64,000 bases of DNA from Heloderma charlesbogerti (GCA_026122225.1 JANEZZ010000729.1:62001-126000), one strand, 5' to 3'; shown: positions 42,316-53,605, counted from the stretch's first letter. The notes: generated by a model from the letters alone, not told the origin. Program-made: numbers and translations.

Positions 42316-44851
42316 CATCACAGTAATTCAAGTCTATGCCCCAACCACTGAGGCCGAAGAAGCTGAGGTTGATCGGTTCTATGAAGACCTACAACACCTT
42401 CTAGAACTAACACCAAAAAAAGATGTCCTCTTCATCCTAGGGGATTGGAATGCTAAAGTAGGAAGTCAAGAAATCACCGGGATAACAGGCAGGCATGGCC
42501 TTGGTGTACAAAATGAAGCAGGACAAAAGCTAATAGAGTTTTGCCAAGAGAACATGCTGATCATAGCAAACACTCTTTTCCAACAGCACAAGAGGCGACT
42601 CTACACATGGACGTCACCAGATGGTCAATATCGAAATCAGATTGATTATGTCCTTTGCAGCCAAAGATGGAGAAGCTCCATACAGTCAGTAAAAACAAGA
42701 CCTGGAGCTGACTGTGGCTCAGATCATGAGCTGCTTCTTGCAAAATTTCGGCTTAAATTGAAGAATGTAGGGAAAACCACTAAACCGTTCAGGTATGACC
42801 TAAATCATATCCCTGATGAATATACAGTGGAGGTGAGGAATAGATTTCAGGGATTAGACCTGATAGACAGAGTGCCTGAGGAACTATGGACGGAGGTCCG
42901 TAACATTGTTCAGGAGGCAGCAACGAAATCCGTCCCAAAGAAAAAGAAATGTAAGAAAGCCAAGTGGCTGTCAGATGAGGCTTTACAAGTAGCTCACGAA
43001 AGAAGGGAAGCGAAAAGCAAGGGAGAAAGGGGAAGATATACCCAACTGAATGCAGAGTTCCAGAGAATAGCAAGGAGAGACAAGAAGGCCTTCTTAAATG
43101 AACAATGCAAAGAAATCGAGGAAAACAACAGAATGGGAAAGACTAGAGATCTCTTCAAGAAAATTGGAGATCTCAAGGGAACGTTTTGTGCAAAGACGGG
43201 CATGATAAAGGACAAAGAAGGCAGGGACCTAACAGAAGCAGATGAGATTAAGAAGAGGTGGCAAGAATACACAGAAGAACTATACAGGAAAGATCTGAAT
43301 GTCCCTGATAGCCATGATAGTGCGGTCACTGAACTTGAGCCGGACATCCTCGAGAGTGAAGTCAAGTGGGCCTTAGGAAGCATTAGTAACAACAAAGCTA
43401 GCGGAGATGACAGTATTCCAGCCGAGCTATTTAAAATCCTAGAAGATGATGCTGTTAAAGTGCTGCATTCAATATGCCAACAAATCTGGAACACTCAACA
43501 GTGGCCACAAGACTGGAAAAGGTCAGTTTACATTCCAATTCCAAAGAAGGGCAACGCCAAAGAGTGTTCAAACTACCGCACAATTGCGCTCATTTCACAT
43601 GCCAGCAAGGTGATGCTCAAAATCCTACAAGCTAGGCTTCAGCAGTATGCGAACCGAGAACTACCGGAAGTACAAGCTGGGTTTAGAAGAGGCAGAGGAA
43701 CTAGAGATCAAATCGCCAACATTCGCTGCATCATGGAGAAAGCAAGAGAATTCCAGAAAAACGTCTATTTCTGCTTCATTGACTACGCTAAAGCCTTTGA
43801 TTGTGTGGATCACAACAAACTGTGACAAATTCTTAAAGTGATGGGAGTACCAGACCACCTTACCTGTCTCCTGAGAAACCTGTACGAGGGTCAAGAAGCA
43901 ACAGTAAGAACCACACATGGAACAACTGAGTGGTTCAAAATTGGGAAAGGAGTACGACAAGGCTGCATATTGTCACCCTGCTTATTTAACTTCTATGCAG
44001 AGTACATCATGAGAAATGCCGGGTTGGATGAATCAGAGGTTGGAATTAAGATTGCCGGGAGAATTATCAACAACCTCCGATATGCAGACGATACCACCCT
44101 AATGGCAGAAAGCGAAGAGGATCTCAAGAGCCTCTTGTTGAGGGTGAAAGAGGAGAGTGCAAAAGCTGGTTTGAAACTCAACATTAAAAAAACTAAGATC
44201 ATGGCATCTGGCCCCATCACTTCCTGGCATATAGAAGGGGAAGAAATGGAAGCAGTGACAGATTTTACTTTCTTGGGCTCCAAGATCACCGCAGACGGTG
44301 ACTGTAGCCATGAAATTAAAAGACGCTTGCTCCTTGGGAGGAAAGCTATGGCCAACCTAGACAGCATAGTAAGAAGCAGAGACATCACCTTACCGACAAA
44401 GGTCCGTCTAATCAAAGCTATGGTTTTCCCAGTAGTAATGTATGGCTGTGAGAGCTGGACTATAAGGAAGGCTGAGCGCCGAAGAATTGATGCTTTCGAA
44501 CTGTGGTGCTGGAGAAGACTCTTACGAGTCCCCTGGACTGCAAGGAGGTCCAATCAGTCCATCCTAAAGGAAATCAACCCTGACTGCTCATTGGAAGGAC
44601 AGATAATGAAGCTGAAGCTCCAATATTTTGGCCACCTAATGCGAAGAGAAAACTCCCTGGAAAAGACCCTGATGCTGGGAAAGACTGAAGGCAAAAGGAG
44701 AAGGGGACGGCAGAGGATGAGATGGCTAGATAGCATCACGGATGCAATGAATATGAACTTGAGCATGCTCCGGGAGAGAACGCAGGACAGGAAGGCCTGG
44801 CGTGCTATGGTCCATGTGGTCACGAAGAGTCGGACACGACTGAACGACTGA
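42316..44851 (+). pseudogene. BovB endonuclease/RT ORF, one premature stop
   Basis: The frame runs from ITVIQVYAPT inside the endonuclease domain to the natural end of the protein at 44851, with a single in-frame TGA at 43823-43825 where copy 1 has TGG (Trp, after DHNKL). GDWNAKVG, SDHELL, FIDYAKAFD, GVRQGCILSP and YADD are all kept. It has the longer G run at 44237-44240, so the C-terminal segment stays in frame, unlike in copies 1 and 2. The N-terminal ~190 residues are missing through 5' truncation. Confidence 0.93.
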
Positions 44852-44861
44852 ACAACAACAA
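42316..44861 (+). mobile_element. 5'-truncated BovB LINE, copy 3
   Basis: About 2.5 kb, ending with the BovB terminus and ACAACAACAA. TTCCCTAG at 42308-42315 and 44865-44872 is the target duplication (10 of 11 if extended leftward). Very similar to copy 1. Confidence 0.94.
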
Positions 44862-44984
44862 TACTTCCCTAGATGCAAGTAAAACTACTGATGACCAATA
44901 ACCGCAACAGCCTTCTTAACAAAGGTCCTTCTCACCTTCTGCTTGAGGAGGCAGATGCCCCCCGCCCCAATCAGTAAGGTTGAT

Positions 44985-45272
44985 GGGCACTAAAGACAGG
45001 GCCTTCTCCATGGTGGCTCCTACCTTCTGGAATTCCCTCCCGAGAGAGATATGTCTGGCCCCATCTGTAGCTGCCTTCAAGCAGGTTTGTGTGGTTTTTT
45101 TTAAACACCTCATCTGTTATCCCTGGCTTTTAATTGAAAACATTTATGCCATTCACTGCTGATGGATGTTTTGAAATTGCATTTTATTGAAGTTGGCTTT
45201 ATTTAAAATTGTTCAGATTTAATATATTTTATTAATATGGTTGTATTGTTTTTATCAAAACTTGTTTTATTT
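44985..45272 (+). mobile_element. L2-like LINE 3' end, left part
   Basis: Encodes RAFSMVAPTFWNSLPREI, the end of L2-clade ORF2, then a T-rich 3' region. Cut at 45272 by the hairpin element; resumes at 45732. Confidence 0.72.
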
Positions 45273-45731
45273 TAGGGGTGTATGGAACATACTCACCAGT
45301 CAGCTGGGAGAGTCCACGGGGTGTGTGTGAGGCAATCTGTCCCTCCCCCCGGAATCCTTGCCGGCCAGCTCTGCTCTGCGGTGAGTCCGTGGAGCCGCTG
45401 GCCAGGGCCGCCTGCAGCCAGACTTCCATCCACTGCCGGGCTGTGGCCGCAAATGGCGTCCAGCGTAGCGGACACCATTTGCGTCCCTGCTCTTTGCCGT
45501 GATAGGCTACGTAAATATTTACGTAGCCAATCACGGCCAAAGGGACGCCAGCAGCGGATGGCTGTGGAACGAAGACGACGACCCAGACCAGCTGCCACCA
45601 GGTAGGGTCCATCCCGGGGAGATTTCGGGTGGCGGCGGGGGGGTAGTCCGTTCTGCCACGGACTCCAGGGTGCCGGATTCTAAAGAATCCGGCCTCCTTG
45701 GAGTCTGTGGCGGATTTCTCCGCCATCCCTA
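45273..45731. mobile_element. Hairpin-array hAT-like element, copy 5 (shortest intact)
   Basis: 459 bases, TAGGGGTGTATGG ... TCTCCGCCATCCCTA. The exact 8-bp duplication TTTTATTT lies at 45265-45272 and 45732-45739. It contains one B hairpin (45451-45483) and one A hairpin (45494-45542), then half a B. The complement of 45291-45297 is GGTGAGT and 45601-45607 begins GGTAGGG, both facing outward. A minimal, uninterrupted member of the family. Confidence 0.93.
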
Positions 45732-45860
45732 TTTTATTTAAGAATGTTCAGATGTAATATGATTTTATTCATATGTTTGTATTGTATTGTTTTTATGCTG
45801 TAAGCTGCCTTGGGAAGAAAGGCCGCTAATGGATTAGATAAATAAGTAATAAACAAGTCC
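45732..45860 (+). mobile_element. L2-like LINE 3' end, right part
   Basis: AAGAATGTTCAGATGTAATA, GCTGTAAGCTGCCTTGGG and a TAAATAAGTAATAA tail continue 44985-45272. Confidence 0.7.
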
Positions 45861-46178
45861 CCATTTACTAACAGTACCGCCTGCATGTTCGTTATTGCCA
45901 TACGGTGGTCTCATCCAACAGGCTCGTCTTATGCTCCTACTGTCTTTGGGGTTCCGCATCCCACCTCTGACTGGTTAGTGTCAGGAGGGCTGCTAGTGGA
46001 GAAAGGCCTTCTGCTCCTGTTCCATCTTGTCTTTCATGATGGATTTTCTGCAGCCAGAGAAAAAATGGAAGAACTGGTGGGAAAACACAGGACGGTTATG
46101 AGTTGAAGACAATGTTGTTTGGACCCACTGCAAATGTCCATGAATGAGGCAGGGAAACGGCAGGATAAAAGCCTTGTC

Positions 46179-46735
46179 TGGAAGCACCCTGTATAGGGTC
46201 TTCCACCTGCCAATGGGCCACCCCCCAGCAGGGGCCCACTGACGAGAGCCCCCTGGACTTGCTCCTGCTCCTCACCACTGCAAACTGCTTGTGCCCCTGA
46301 TTCTTGCTCTGGCCCAGACAATGCTGGTGGTGCGGAGGGGGAGCAGCAGATGCCGCTTCCTGCTTGCTCACTGGCGCCTTGCCTGTCATGCAAGCAAGCG
46401 ACAGCAACGATGGGAAAGGGAGGGACTGTGGGTCAGTGGTACAGCTCTTGCTTTGCATTCTGAAAGCCCCAGGTTAGATCCCCAGTACCTCCAGGTAGGC
46501 TAGGAAGGAATCCTGCCTGAACCCTGGAGACCTGCTGCTGCCAGTCAGTGTTGACAATATTGGGCTAGATGGACCAGGGGTCTGACTCAGTATCAGGCAG
46601 CTTCTGAGGTTCAGAGGAGGAGGAGGAGGAATATTAGTGAGTGACAATGGTCGTGTGAGAAGGCAGAGTCACCGAGGGAGGGGGCTATTGGGAGTGTCTT
46701 GTCCACGGCCCCCCCAAAACCTAGAGCCAGCACTG
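46179..46735 (+). mobile_element. CAGGGCTGG-type hAT-like MITE, copy 4, with nested SINE
   Basis: GGGGCCCACTGACGAGAG, GCTCTGGCCCAGACAATG and CCTAGAGCCAGCACTG identify it. The left end is eroded. The flanks GCCTTGTC and ACCTTGTG agree at 6 of 8 bases (weak). A SINE at 46424-46610 interrupts it. Confidence 0.72.
46424..46610 (+). mobile_element. tRNA-derived SINE nested in a MITE
   Basis: GGGTCAGTGGTACAGCTC (A-box region), CCAGGTTAGATCCCC (B-box region), GCTGCCAGTCAGTGTTGAC and GACTCAGTATCAGGCAGC. Second case of this SINE inside this MITE family. Confidence 0.8.
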
Positions 46736-46795
46736 ACCTTGTGTATAAGGGTGAGGAAGAAGATGGAACAGAGAAGAACTTCAATATTTCTGACA

Positions 46796-47285
46796 GGATG
46801 GATGTGGGGAGGGGGGCACAGCTCCTCACAGGATGGATGTGGGGAGGGGGGCACAGTTCCTCACAGGATGGATGTGGGGAGGGGGGCACAGCTCCTCACA
46901 GGATGGATGTGAGGAGGGGGGCACAGCTCCTCACAGGATGGATGTGGGGAGGGGGGCACAGCTCCTCACAGGATGGATGTGGGGAGGGGGGCACAGCTCC
47001 TCACAGGATGGATATGGGGAGGGGGGCACAGCTCCTCACAGGATGGATGTGGGGAGGGGGGCACAGTTCCTCACAGGATGGATGTGGGGAGGGGGGCACA
47101 GCTCCTCACAGGATGGATGTGGGGAGGGGGGCACAGCTCCTCACAGAATGGATGTGGGGAGGGGGGCACAGTTCCTCACAGGATGGATGTGGGGAGGGAG
47201 GCACAGCTCCTCACAGGACGGATGTGGGGAGGGGGGCACAGCTCCTCACAGGACGGATGTGGGGAGGGGGGCACAGTTCCTCACA
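46796..47285 (+). repeat. 35-bp minisatellite, 14 units
   Basis: The unit begins GGATGGATGTGGGGAGGGG and ends CAGCTCCTCACA. 490 bases are exactly 14 units with few substitutions (C/T in AGCTCC/AGTTCC; GAT/GAC). Since 35 is not a multiple of 3 and the unit lacks stops, all three + frames stay open, giving repetitive Gly/His/Ser-rich frames of 130-217 codons that should not be annotated as genes. Confidence 0.97.
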
Positions 47286-47880
47286 GTTTTTCCAGTATCC
47301 AACATGGAGTAAGATGTCAATTCCTGGAATTGTTTTCTGCACAATGTTGTAAGCCGGGAAACCTTGAAAAATGTTGATGAAAGGTTAGGATACTGGTACA
47401 CCCAGTAAATTATTGAAATTCAGCATCACCTTGGCTGGTAAAAGGAGCTCGTGTCTTATTGCCATTTCAAAATCTTCCCAAGAAAATGAGAAATTAAAAT
47501 GCCATGATAAATTCTATTTACCTCTTGCCTGCACAGTAAGGTGGTGGAGGCATCTCCAGATGAAGACCTGGGACAGTCCAAAACAAGAACAACCCTTGGA
47601 GCTTTAATGCTTCCATGTCCACCTGTTGCGTGTGGCCGCTACTGGATGCACCTCTAAGGTGCAGCTCCCACACCTCACTTCTCCTGCTTCTGCTATTGGC
47701 CAGAGCACACAACCGCAGGCCTTGGAGGGGATGCAGATGCACCCTCTCAGAAGCGCTTTGATCCCCCAGATCTTAATACGAACTCACCTGCCCTTTCAGA
47801 CTTGTAAATAAAAATAGATGCAAAGTGGGAGGGGTGGGGACTCTATGCACCAAATACTGCCCCCCCTGCCGAAGTCACCC
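47286..47880. other. No recognised feature
   Basis: No repeat or exon identified. Confidence 0.3.
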
Positions 47881-48192
47881 TAGGGTGGCCATTAATGCAT
47901 TGCTAAAAAAAGAAGACGAAAGAGGACACCGATTTGCATGTGCTCATTTATATGTGTAGATGTGAATGTACTGTACATGTTAAGTTTAGAAATAGTTATT
48001 GTAATTTAAATAGAAATACAGTACCTCTCACTATAGTGTGTGGAAGGCTGGCTCCGCCTGCGGTTGATGGGCAGCTTCAAGGCACTTGAGCTCTGTCTTC
48101 TGGCGGCCCTTAAAGCAGACTGGCTGGTTTAATGGAGGACTCTTTCAAAACAGAGGACGGATCTCTGTAAAAGAGGACACCTGGCCACCCCG
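47881..48192. mobile_element. TAGGGTGGCCA hAT-like MITE
   Basis: 312 bases, TAGGGTGGCCA ... TGGCCACCCCG. The flanks AGTCACCC (47873-47880) and GGTCACCC (48193-48200) match at 7 of 8 bases. AGAGGACACC occurs near both ends. Confidence 0.82.
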
Positions 48193-48200
48193 GGTCACCC

Positions 48201-48960
48201 TCGGGGCCAGATGTGTCCCAGGAAGGAAGCAACTTCAGCATGCTCCCCCTCCATTTCATCAGTCCCGCCAACAATGTTGTACGTTTTTCTGCAAGTAAGA
48301 AACAAAACAAAAATGAACGTTTACTCATGGCTGCCCTCACGGGTTAGTGCTGCCATCTTTTCAAGCCAAGATGAACGGACCGCACTATTTGTTTCAGTTG
48401 CTGAGTGGATAGTTGAATAGATCGCCTCTGGCAAACTTCCCCACTCACCGCAAGCCCAGCATCCTGGTCTGTGGCCTGGGCCATCTGCCCCTGAATCCGT
48501 TCCTGACCACCGGCTGAGGCTGCTTTTGTGCTTTAGGACTTGAACTCAGCAGAGAAAGCACACACGGCGGAGTCTTCCTGCTCTTGCCCTCTTTTCCCTT
48601 CCAGAAGCATAACATCAGATATCCCACGGAAATGCCCCCAGCCTCTCCTGCCCACAGTCATGTTAACCCCAGCAAGCTGATTTGAATGTTGGATGGCTCG
48701 GTGGGTGAGGAGGACATGGTACAGTCCTCCTAGGATTTTGCCGCTTCTGACCACCAGGGAGGATTGCCTAAGTGAAGACATGCATCATGGCAAGAACTCC
48801 ATGCATGGGGAAACCTTGGGCTTTAGAGAGAAATTTTCTAGCCTAGCTTTTCTCCCTGAGGTACTAGCTCTCCACATGCAGGGAGTTATTGGCATGGGGA
48901 AGCCTTCAAATATGCAATTCCCCACCTGCATTCTTTAGTGATAGAATCCCAAGATGATTG
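48201..48960. other. No recognised feature
   Basis: Unassigned sequence. Confidence 0.3.
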
Positions 48961-48962
48961 TA

Positions 48963-49025
48963 CAGTGTGTGTGTGTGTGTGTGTGTGTGTCTGAGAGAGA
49001 GAGAGAGAGAGAGAGACTGAGAGGA
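48963..49025 (+). repeat. (TG)n(GA)n microsatellite
   Basis: About 28 bases of GT, then about 26 bases of GA. Confidence 0.92.
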
Positions 49026-49621
49026 GGGGGGCGCACTGGAATTTCTCAAGCAATATCCACACAAGAGGCATACAAGTATATTATATTCACATAAGGTTTG
49101 ATCCAGACAATTTTAGAGGTATCCCTGTTTTACCTGCTGTGAATCTCTCTGCTCCTCAAATGACAAGATTTCACATTTAAAGGCTGCCGACAGGGGACCT
49201 CTTGTTGAATGCTCAAAACACAACATTAGAAACAGGATAGTTTTTATTGCTGTGTGCCGAAAAGGCATTTGTAAACAACAAGCACAATTGAGCTGCTGCA
49301 AAATTATCTCTTGGTTCATCCCCACTCCCCTTCCAGGAATGGATGACAGATGCAATCTTTCTAACTCCGCTGAGGAGGAAGCCAATGCAAGGGTTTTCTC
49401 TTCCAAGTTTATTTCCCTCAGAATTACAAAATAATAGAATGAGTGTTATCTGGGCATTTGAAGCTTATCCAGGGAAGCTTTGAGGAGGTTCTTTAATTCC
49501 TGTACATAAGATAAGAAGGAAGTTCATAGATTGCAGAAATCTAAAAATATCCCCAAAGAAGACCTGGGACAAAGGAAATGTAAAGTACTTCTACACGGTG
49601 TGGAAACTCTTCTCACACAAT

Positions 49622-49795
49622 GGCCTGGTTCACATGAAATGACAACCCAGAGTACTAGTTGAGTATAGATTGCCATTGAATCGTGGGTTGTTGTTGAATT
49701 GTGGGTTGTCGTTATGTGTGAACCTTGCACTATGGTTTAACTATGGGTTGTTAACAACCCAGGAAGAGAACCTGTGGTTTGTTGTTGGGTTGTGA
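49622..49795. repeat. Dispersed repeat with GGGTTGT words, possible MITE
   Basis: GGCCTGGTTCACATGAAAT and TTATGTGTGAACC are partly inverted, with several GTGGGTTGTTGTTG-like words between. No duplication readable. Confidence 0.35.
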
Positions 49796-50283
49796 ACTCT
49801 GAATAAAATAGAGTTTGCTTCTGCTACCCTGACGCTAAACACATTCACCCAGGAAGAAGCACCATTTTGTTTCTGAAAGAGAGAACATATTTTAAATGTA
49901 AAAATAAAATGATGATCTGTGACCATGTACACCCAGCCTGCTCCCCCAGCCGCTGTTGATAAAAAGTTTTTTTAAACATGAAGGAAAAGATGCTGCTGCG
50001 ACCAGCATCAGTCCCAGAGGGCCACTGGGCCTGTTTGCCACTGCCATTCTGTGGCTATTTGGCTTGCTCTTGGCTGTGGGGCCCCTGACTTCAGCCCTGA
50101 CATCCTGCCCTAGCTGCATCACTGTTACCACTCTAGGCATCTAAACCTCCAGATGGCGAGTGGCTGAAGCTCCGTTTGGACTTTGACTCCCCAGAGGCAT
50201 GGAAGAAAGAGTTGCCAAAGGGCTTCCTGCAAGGCCTTCATGACCCAGCCACTCAAGGTCACACCAAAGCCCTCCTCCCAAGC

Positions 50284-50496
50284 CAGAGGTGCCTGGTGGC
50301 TCCAATATTGATGGGGCAGCGAATCCTCTCTGGGTTTCAGTCAGAACCAGTGAGAACTCTAAAGGAGCTTCCAAGGTGCTGAATCCACTTGGGGGATAGG
50401 GGTCAGCTCTTGGATAGCTCCTTTAGAATTCTGGCTGGTTCCGACTGAAACCCAGAGTGGATTCACCGTCCTACTGAAATAGGAGCCACCAACCTG
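50284..50496. mobile_element. CAGTGGAGGCT palindromic hAT-like MITE, copy 2
   Basis: Contains GGGTTTCAGTCAGAACCAGT and GACTGAAACCCAGAGTGG as at 28225. The flanks TCCCAAGC (50276-50283) and TCCCAAAG (50497-50504) agree at 6 of 8 bases. Right terminus shortened. Confidence 0.75.
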
Positions 50497-50727
50497 TCCC
50501 AAAGTGCCTCAACCAGAAAAAATGGTATCCGTATCATATAGATACCCTGGACTGGAGCCTGATACACCCCAGATTCAGCACTTTTAGGCTCCACTAAATC
50601 CAGTGGAAGGGATTTAAGCTTGTGTTTAACTTTTCCATTGTTCTTCAAAGAACATCAGAAGAGCCACACGGGATCCGACTATGAGTCCTGGATCACTCAG
50701 AGACCCGCTTAAAAAATTAAAGATATA

Positions 50728-50905
50728 CAGAGTCTCGAAGTGTGTCTGAGTTTTAGGCTTATTTGACTTGAGCAGACATGCCTATTCTGGGCACGAATTC
50801 AGTAGCTGCCATTTTCCCAGGTGGGTGACACATGAACAGTGATACGGGATCTCTTGTGAATGAATGCACACAGAAAGCTCATTTTGGTGGCAAAATATAG
50901 CATTT
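50728..50905 (-). repeat. Unclassified dispersed repeat, copy 1
   Basis: Its complement matches 54676-54875 (TTTTGCCACCAAAATGA, TTCATGTGTCA, GGAAAATGGCAGCTAC). No ORF; class unknown. Confidence 0.6.
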
Positions 50906-51091
50906 TTTTAAAAGTCAAGATGGACAGAAAAACTATTACTAGTCACTGCTATAACTGCTGTAGTCAAGTGAATGCTGGACTTCAAGCAGAAAGACCCAGG
51001 TTCACATCCCTACTCAGCTGTGAAGCTCCTTTGGTGTCCATCAGCCAGGCACCATCTCTTAGCCCAACCTACCTCAAAAGGATTGTTCTGA

Positions 51092-51094
51092 TGA

Positions 51095-51134
<40 letters not shown>
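51092..51134 (+). repeat. (GT)n microsatellite
   Basis: About 36 bases of uninterrupted GT. Confidence 0.95.
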
Positions 51135-51135
<1 letters not shown>

Positions 51136-51264
51136 AGGTGAGGTGGACATGAACACCACCTTGGACTCCTAGGAGGAAGGGTGGAATAGAAATTAAGTTA
51201 AAAAATATTGATTTAATAACATTTAATCAAACATTGCTTTCAAACAACAGCATATATTTTTGAA

Positions 51265-52572
51265 TTTGAGAAATCATGGAGGATGGGTGAAGTGCCAGAT
51301 GACTGGAGGAGGGCTAATGTTGTCCCTATCTTCAAAAAGGGTAAAAAGGAGGAACCTGGGAACTACAGACCAGTCAGTCTGACATCAATCCCGGGGAAAA
51401 TTCTGGAGCAGATGATAAAGCAATCCATCTGGAAGCACCTTGAAAACAGTGCAGTGGTTACTCGAAGCCAACATGGATTTGTCAAGAACAAGTCTTGCCA
51501 GACGAATCTGATCTCATTTTTTGATCAAGTAACCTCCCTTGTGGACCATGGGAATGCTGTAGACATCATATACCTTGACTTCAGCAAAGCTTTCGACAAA
51601 GTGCCCCATGATATCTGATGAGCAAACTAGCTCAAAGTGGGCTAGATGAAACAACAATCAGGTGGATCCACAGTTGGCTACAGACTCGGACTCAAAGAGT
51701 GCTTATCAATGGGACCTTCTCAAACTGGGGAGAGGTAACGAGCAGGGTACCGCAGGGCTCAGTCCTTAATGACTGGGAGGAGGAGGTGCAGGGAATGCTG
51801 ATCAAATTTGCAGATGACACCAAATTGGGCAGGATAGCTAATACTTTGGAAGACAGAAACAACATTCAAAGTGATCTGGATAGACTGGAGCGCTGGGCAG
51901 AAAACAACAGAATGACATTTAATAGGGATAAATGCCAAGTTCTGCACCTAGGAAAAAGAAACCAAATGCACAGTTACAAGATGGGGGATACGTGGCTCAA
52001 CAACACTACAAGCGAGAAAGGTCTTGGAATTGTTGTTGATCACAAGCTGAATATGAGCCAACAATGTTATGCGGCTACAAAAAAGGCCAATGCTCTTTTG
52101 GGCTGCATTAATTGAAGCATAGCTTCCAAATCCCGGGAGGTACTAGTTCCCCTCTACTCAGCACTGGTTAGGCCTCATCTGGAGAACTGTGTCCAGTTCT
52201 GGGCACCACACTTTCAGAAGGATGCAGACAAACTGGAGAGGGTTCAGAGGAGGGCAACAAAGATGATCAGGGGACTGGAAACAAAGCCCTATGAAGAGAG
52301 ACTGAAAGAACTGGGCATGTTCAGCCTGGAGAAGAGAAGACGGAGGGGAGATATGATAGCACTCTTCAAGTACTTGAAAGGTTGTCACAGAGAGGAAGGC
52401 CAGGATCTCTTCTCGATCATCCCAGAGTGCAGGACACAGAATAATGGGCTCATGTTACAGGAAGCCAGATTCTGGCTGAACATCAGGAAAAGCTTCCTGA
52501 CTGTTAGAGCAATACGACAATGGAACCCATTCTCTAGGGAGGTGGTGGGCTCACTATTCTATGATTCTATGA
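51265..52572 (+). mobile_element. CR1 LINE, 5'-truncated
   Basis: Runs from the middle of the reverse transcriptase to the CR1 3' terminus ATTCTATGATTCTATGA. Sense orientation, about 1.3 kb. No clear target duplication, which is usual for CR1. Confidence 0.93.
51274..52560 (+). pseudogene. CR1 reverse transcriptase ORF, broken
   Basis: Starts within the RT fingers (VPDDWRRANVVPIFKKG, NYRPVSLTSIPGKILEQ). It retains LDFSKAFDKVPHD at about 51574-51612, VPQGSVL at 51747-51767, FADDT at about 51806-51820 and the C-terminal [14 protein letters not shown] and [20 protein letters not shown]. Three defects are visible: a one-base loss near 51613, a deletion right after VPQGSVL that removes the GP..FNI..NDL region, and a TGA at 52113-52115. 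Inactive. Confidence 0.9.
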
Positions 52573-52683
52573 CTGATAAATGCACATAAATGTTTTGACT
52601 TGGTTTTGTTACTTCACATAAAGTACAGCACGTCATGTAGAATCTTTTGCCTTCTCCCATCCATGGCATCATAGTTGCAGTCC

Positions 52684-52985
52684 AGAATCATAGAATCATA
52701 GAACCATAGAATAGTAGGGTCAGAAGGGGCCTACAAGGCCATTGAGTCCAGCCCCCTGCTCAATGCAGGAATCCAAGTCAGAGCATCCCTGACAGATGGC
52801 TGTCCAGCCTCGTCTTGAACGCCTCCAGTGTGGGAGAGCCCACCGCCTCCCTAGGTAGTTGGTTCCATTGTCGTGTTGCTCTAACAGTCAGGAAGTTTTT
52901 CCTGATGTTCAGCCGGAATCTGGCTTCCTGTCACTTGAGCCCATTATTCCGTGTCCTGCACTCTGGGATGATCGAGAAGATACAG
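52684..52985 (-). mobile_element. CR1 LINE 3' end
   Basis: AGAATCATAGAATCATAGAA at the left is the complement of the terminal repeat, followed by GGCCTACAAGGCCATTGAG and TTTTTCCTGATGTTCAGCC. Nearly identical to 40781-41060 but shorter. Confidence 0.88.
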
Positions 52986-53068
52986 TGTTGTGTGGTCATC
53001 CTGATACAAGAGGGTGAGGGACCCTTGGAGAGCCAGGAATGCTTTTGGGGTGTGTAGTGGGATGGAGC

Positions 53069-53493
53069 TAGGTCTGTCCTTCACTGGGAAATCTGGTTCT
53101 TTGTTGATTTGACGGAGTTCCACGACATGTACAATTCTCTTTGCATTTGCAAGCTGAGCTGTGGGCTTTTCCCTGAACTCTGGGAACTTTTTTCGTATGT
53201 TTTCACCACAGGTTCTGCAATTTGCACAAATGTCTGAACAATTTGCACAAATTTGAACAAATTCAGCCAAATCTGCGCAAATTCCGCCAAATCTGCGCAA
53301 ATTCCTGAGAAATTTGTGCAAACTGCAGGACCTGCAAGGAAAAAATTACACAAAATGCTCAGAAAAATCTGTGAACTGGCCCAACTCACAGCAGGCCCAA
53401 CTCACAGCAGGAACCAGAAAAGAGTCTGGGGGGGGCAAGCCTAGGAAAACATGTCGAACTCCACCCCCCAAATAGATTTTTCCAACATCCCTA
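53069..53493. mobile_element. TAGG...ACATCCCTA hAT-like element, family 3
   Basis: 425 bases, TAGGTCTGTCCTTC ... TTTTTCCAACATCCCTA. The exact 8-bp duplication GATGGAGC lies at 53061-53068 and 53494-53501. The interior has tandem AAATCTGCGCAAATTC words. The right end resembles the ends of families 1 and 2. Confidence 0.9.
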
Positions 53494-53605
53494 GATGGAG
53501 CTGGATGTTGGCAGCAGATCAGCAAGAGCGAAGTTTAACTTTCTTTGTACATCAACCCTCAGCTTACCAGAAGTGTTCACTTTTGCAGATTCTGTCTACA
53601 CCAGC

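Larger units (their letters stand above)
41324..44871. mobile_element. TAGGGATGT hAT-like element, family 2, with nested L1 and BovB
   Basis: Starts TAGGGATGTTGGAGAAATC, ends ...TTCCCTA at 44871. The exact 8-bp duplication GATGCAAG lies at 41316-41323 and 44872-44879. Its own sequence (41324 to ~41434 and ~42020-42315) matches 16501-16910. An L1 fragment sits in the middle, and a BovB sits within the last few bases of the element. Confidence 0.9.

Noticed and set aside
46699..47377. Three overlapping long + frames rich in Gly, His and Ser
   Set aside because: They are read-throughs of the 35-bp minisatellite in all three phases.
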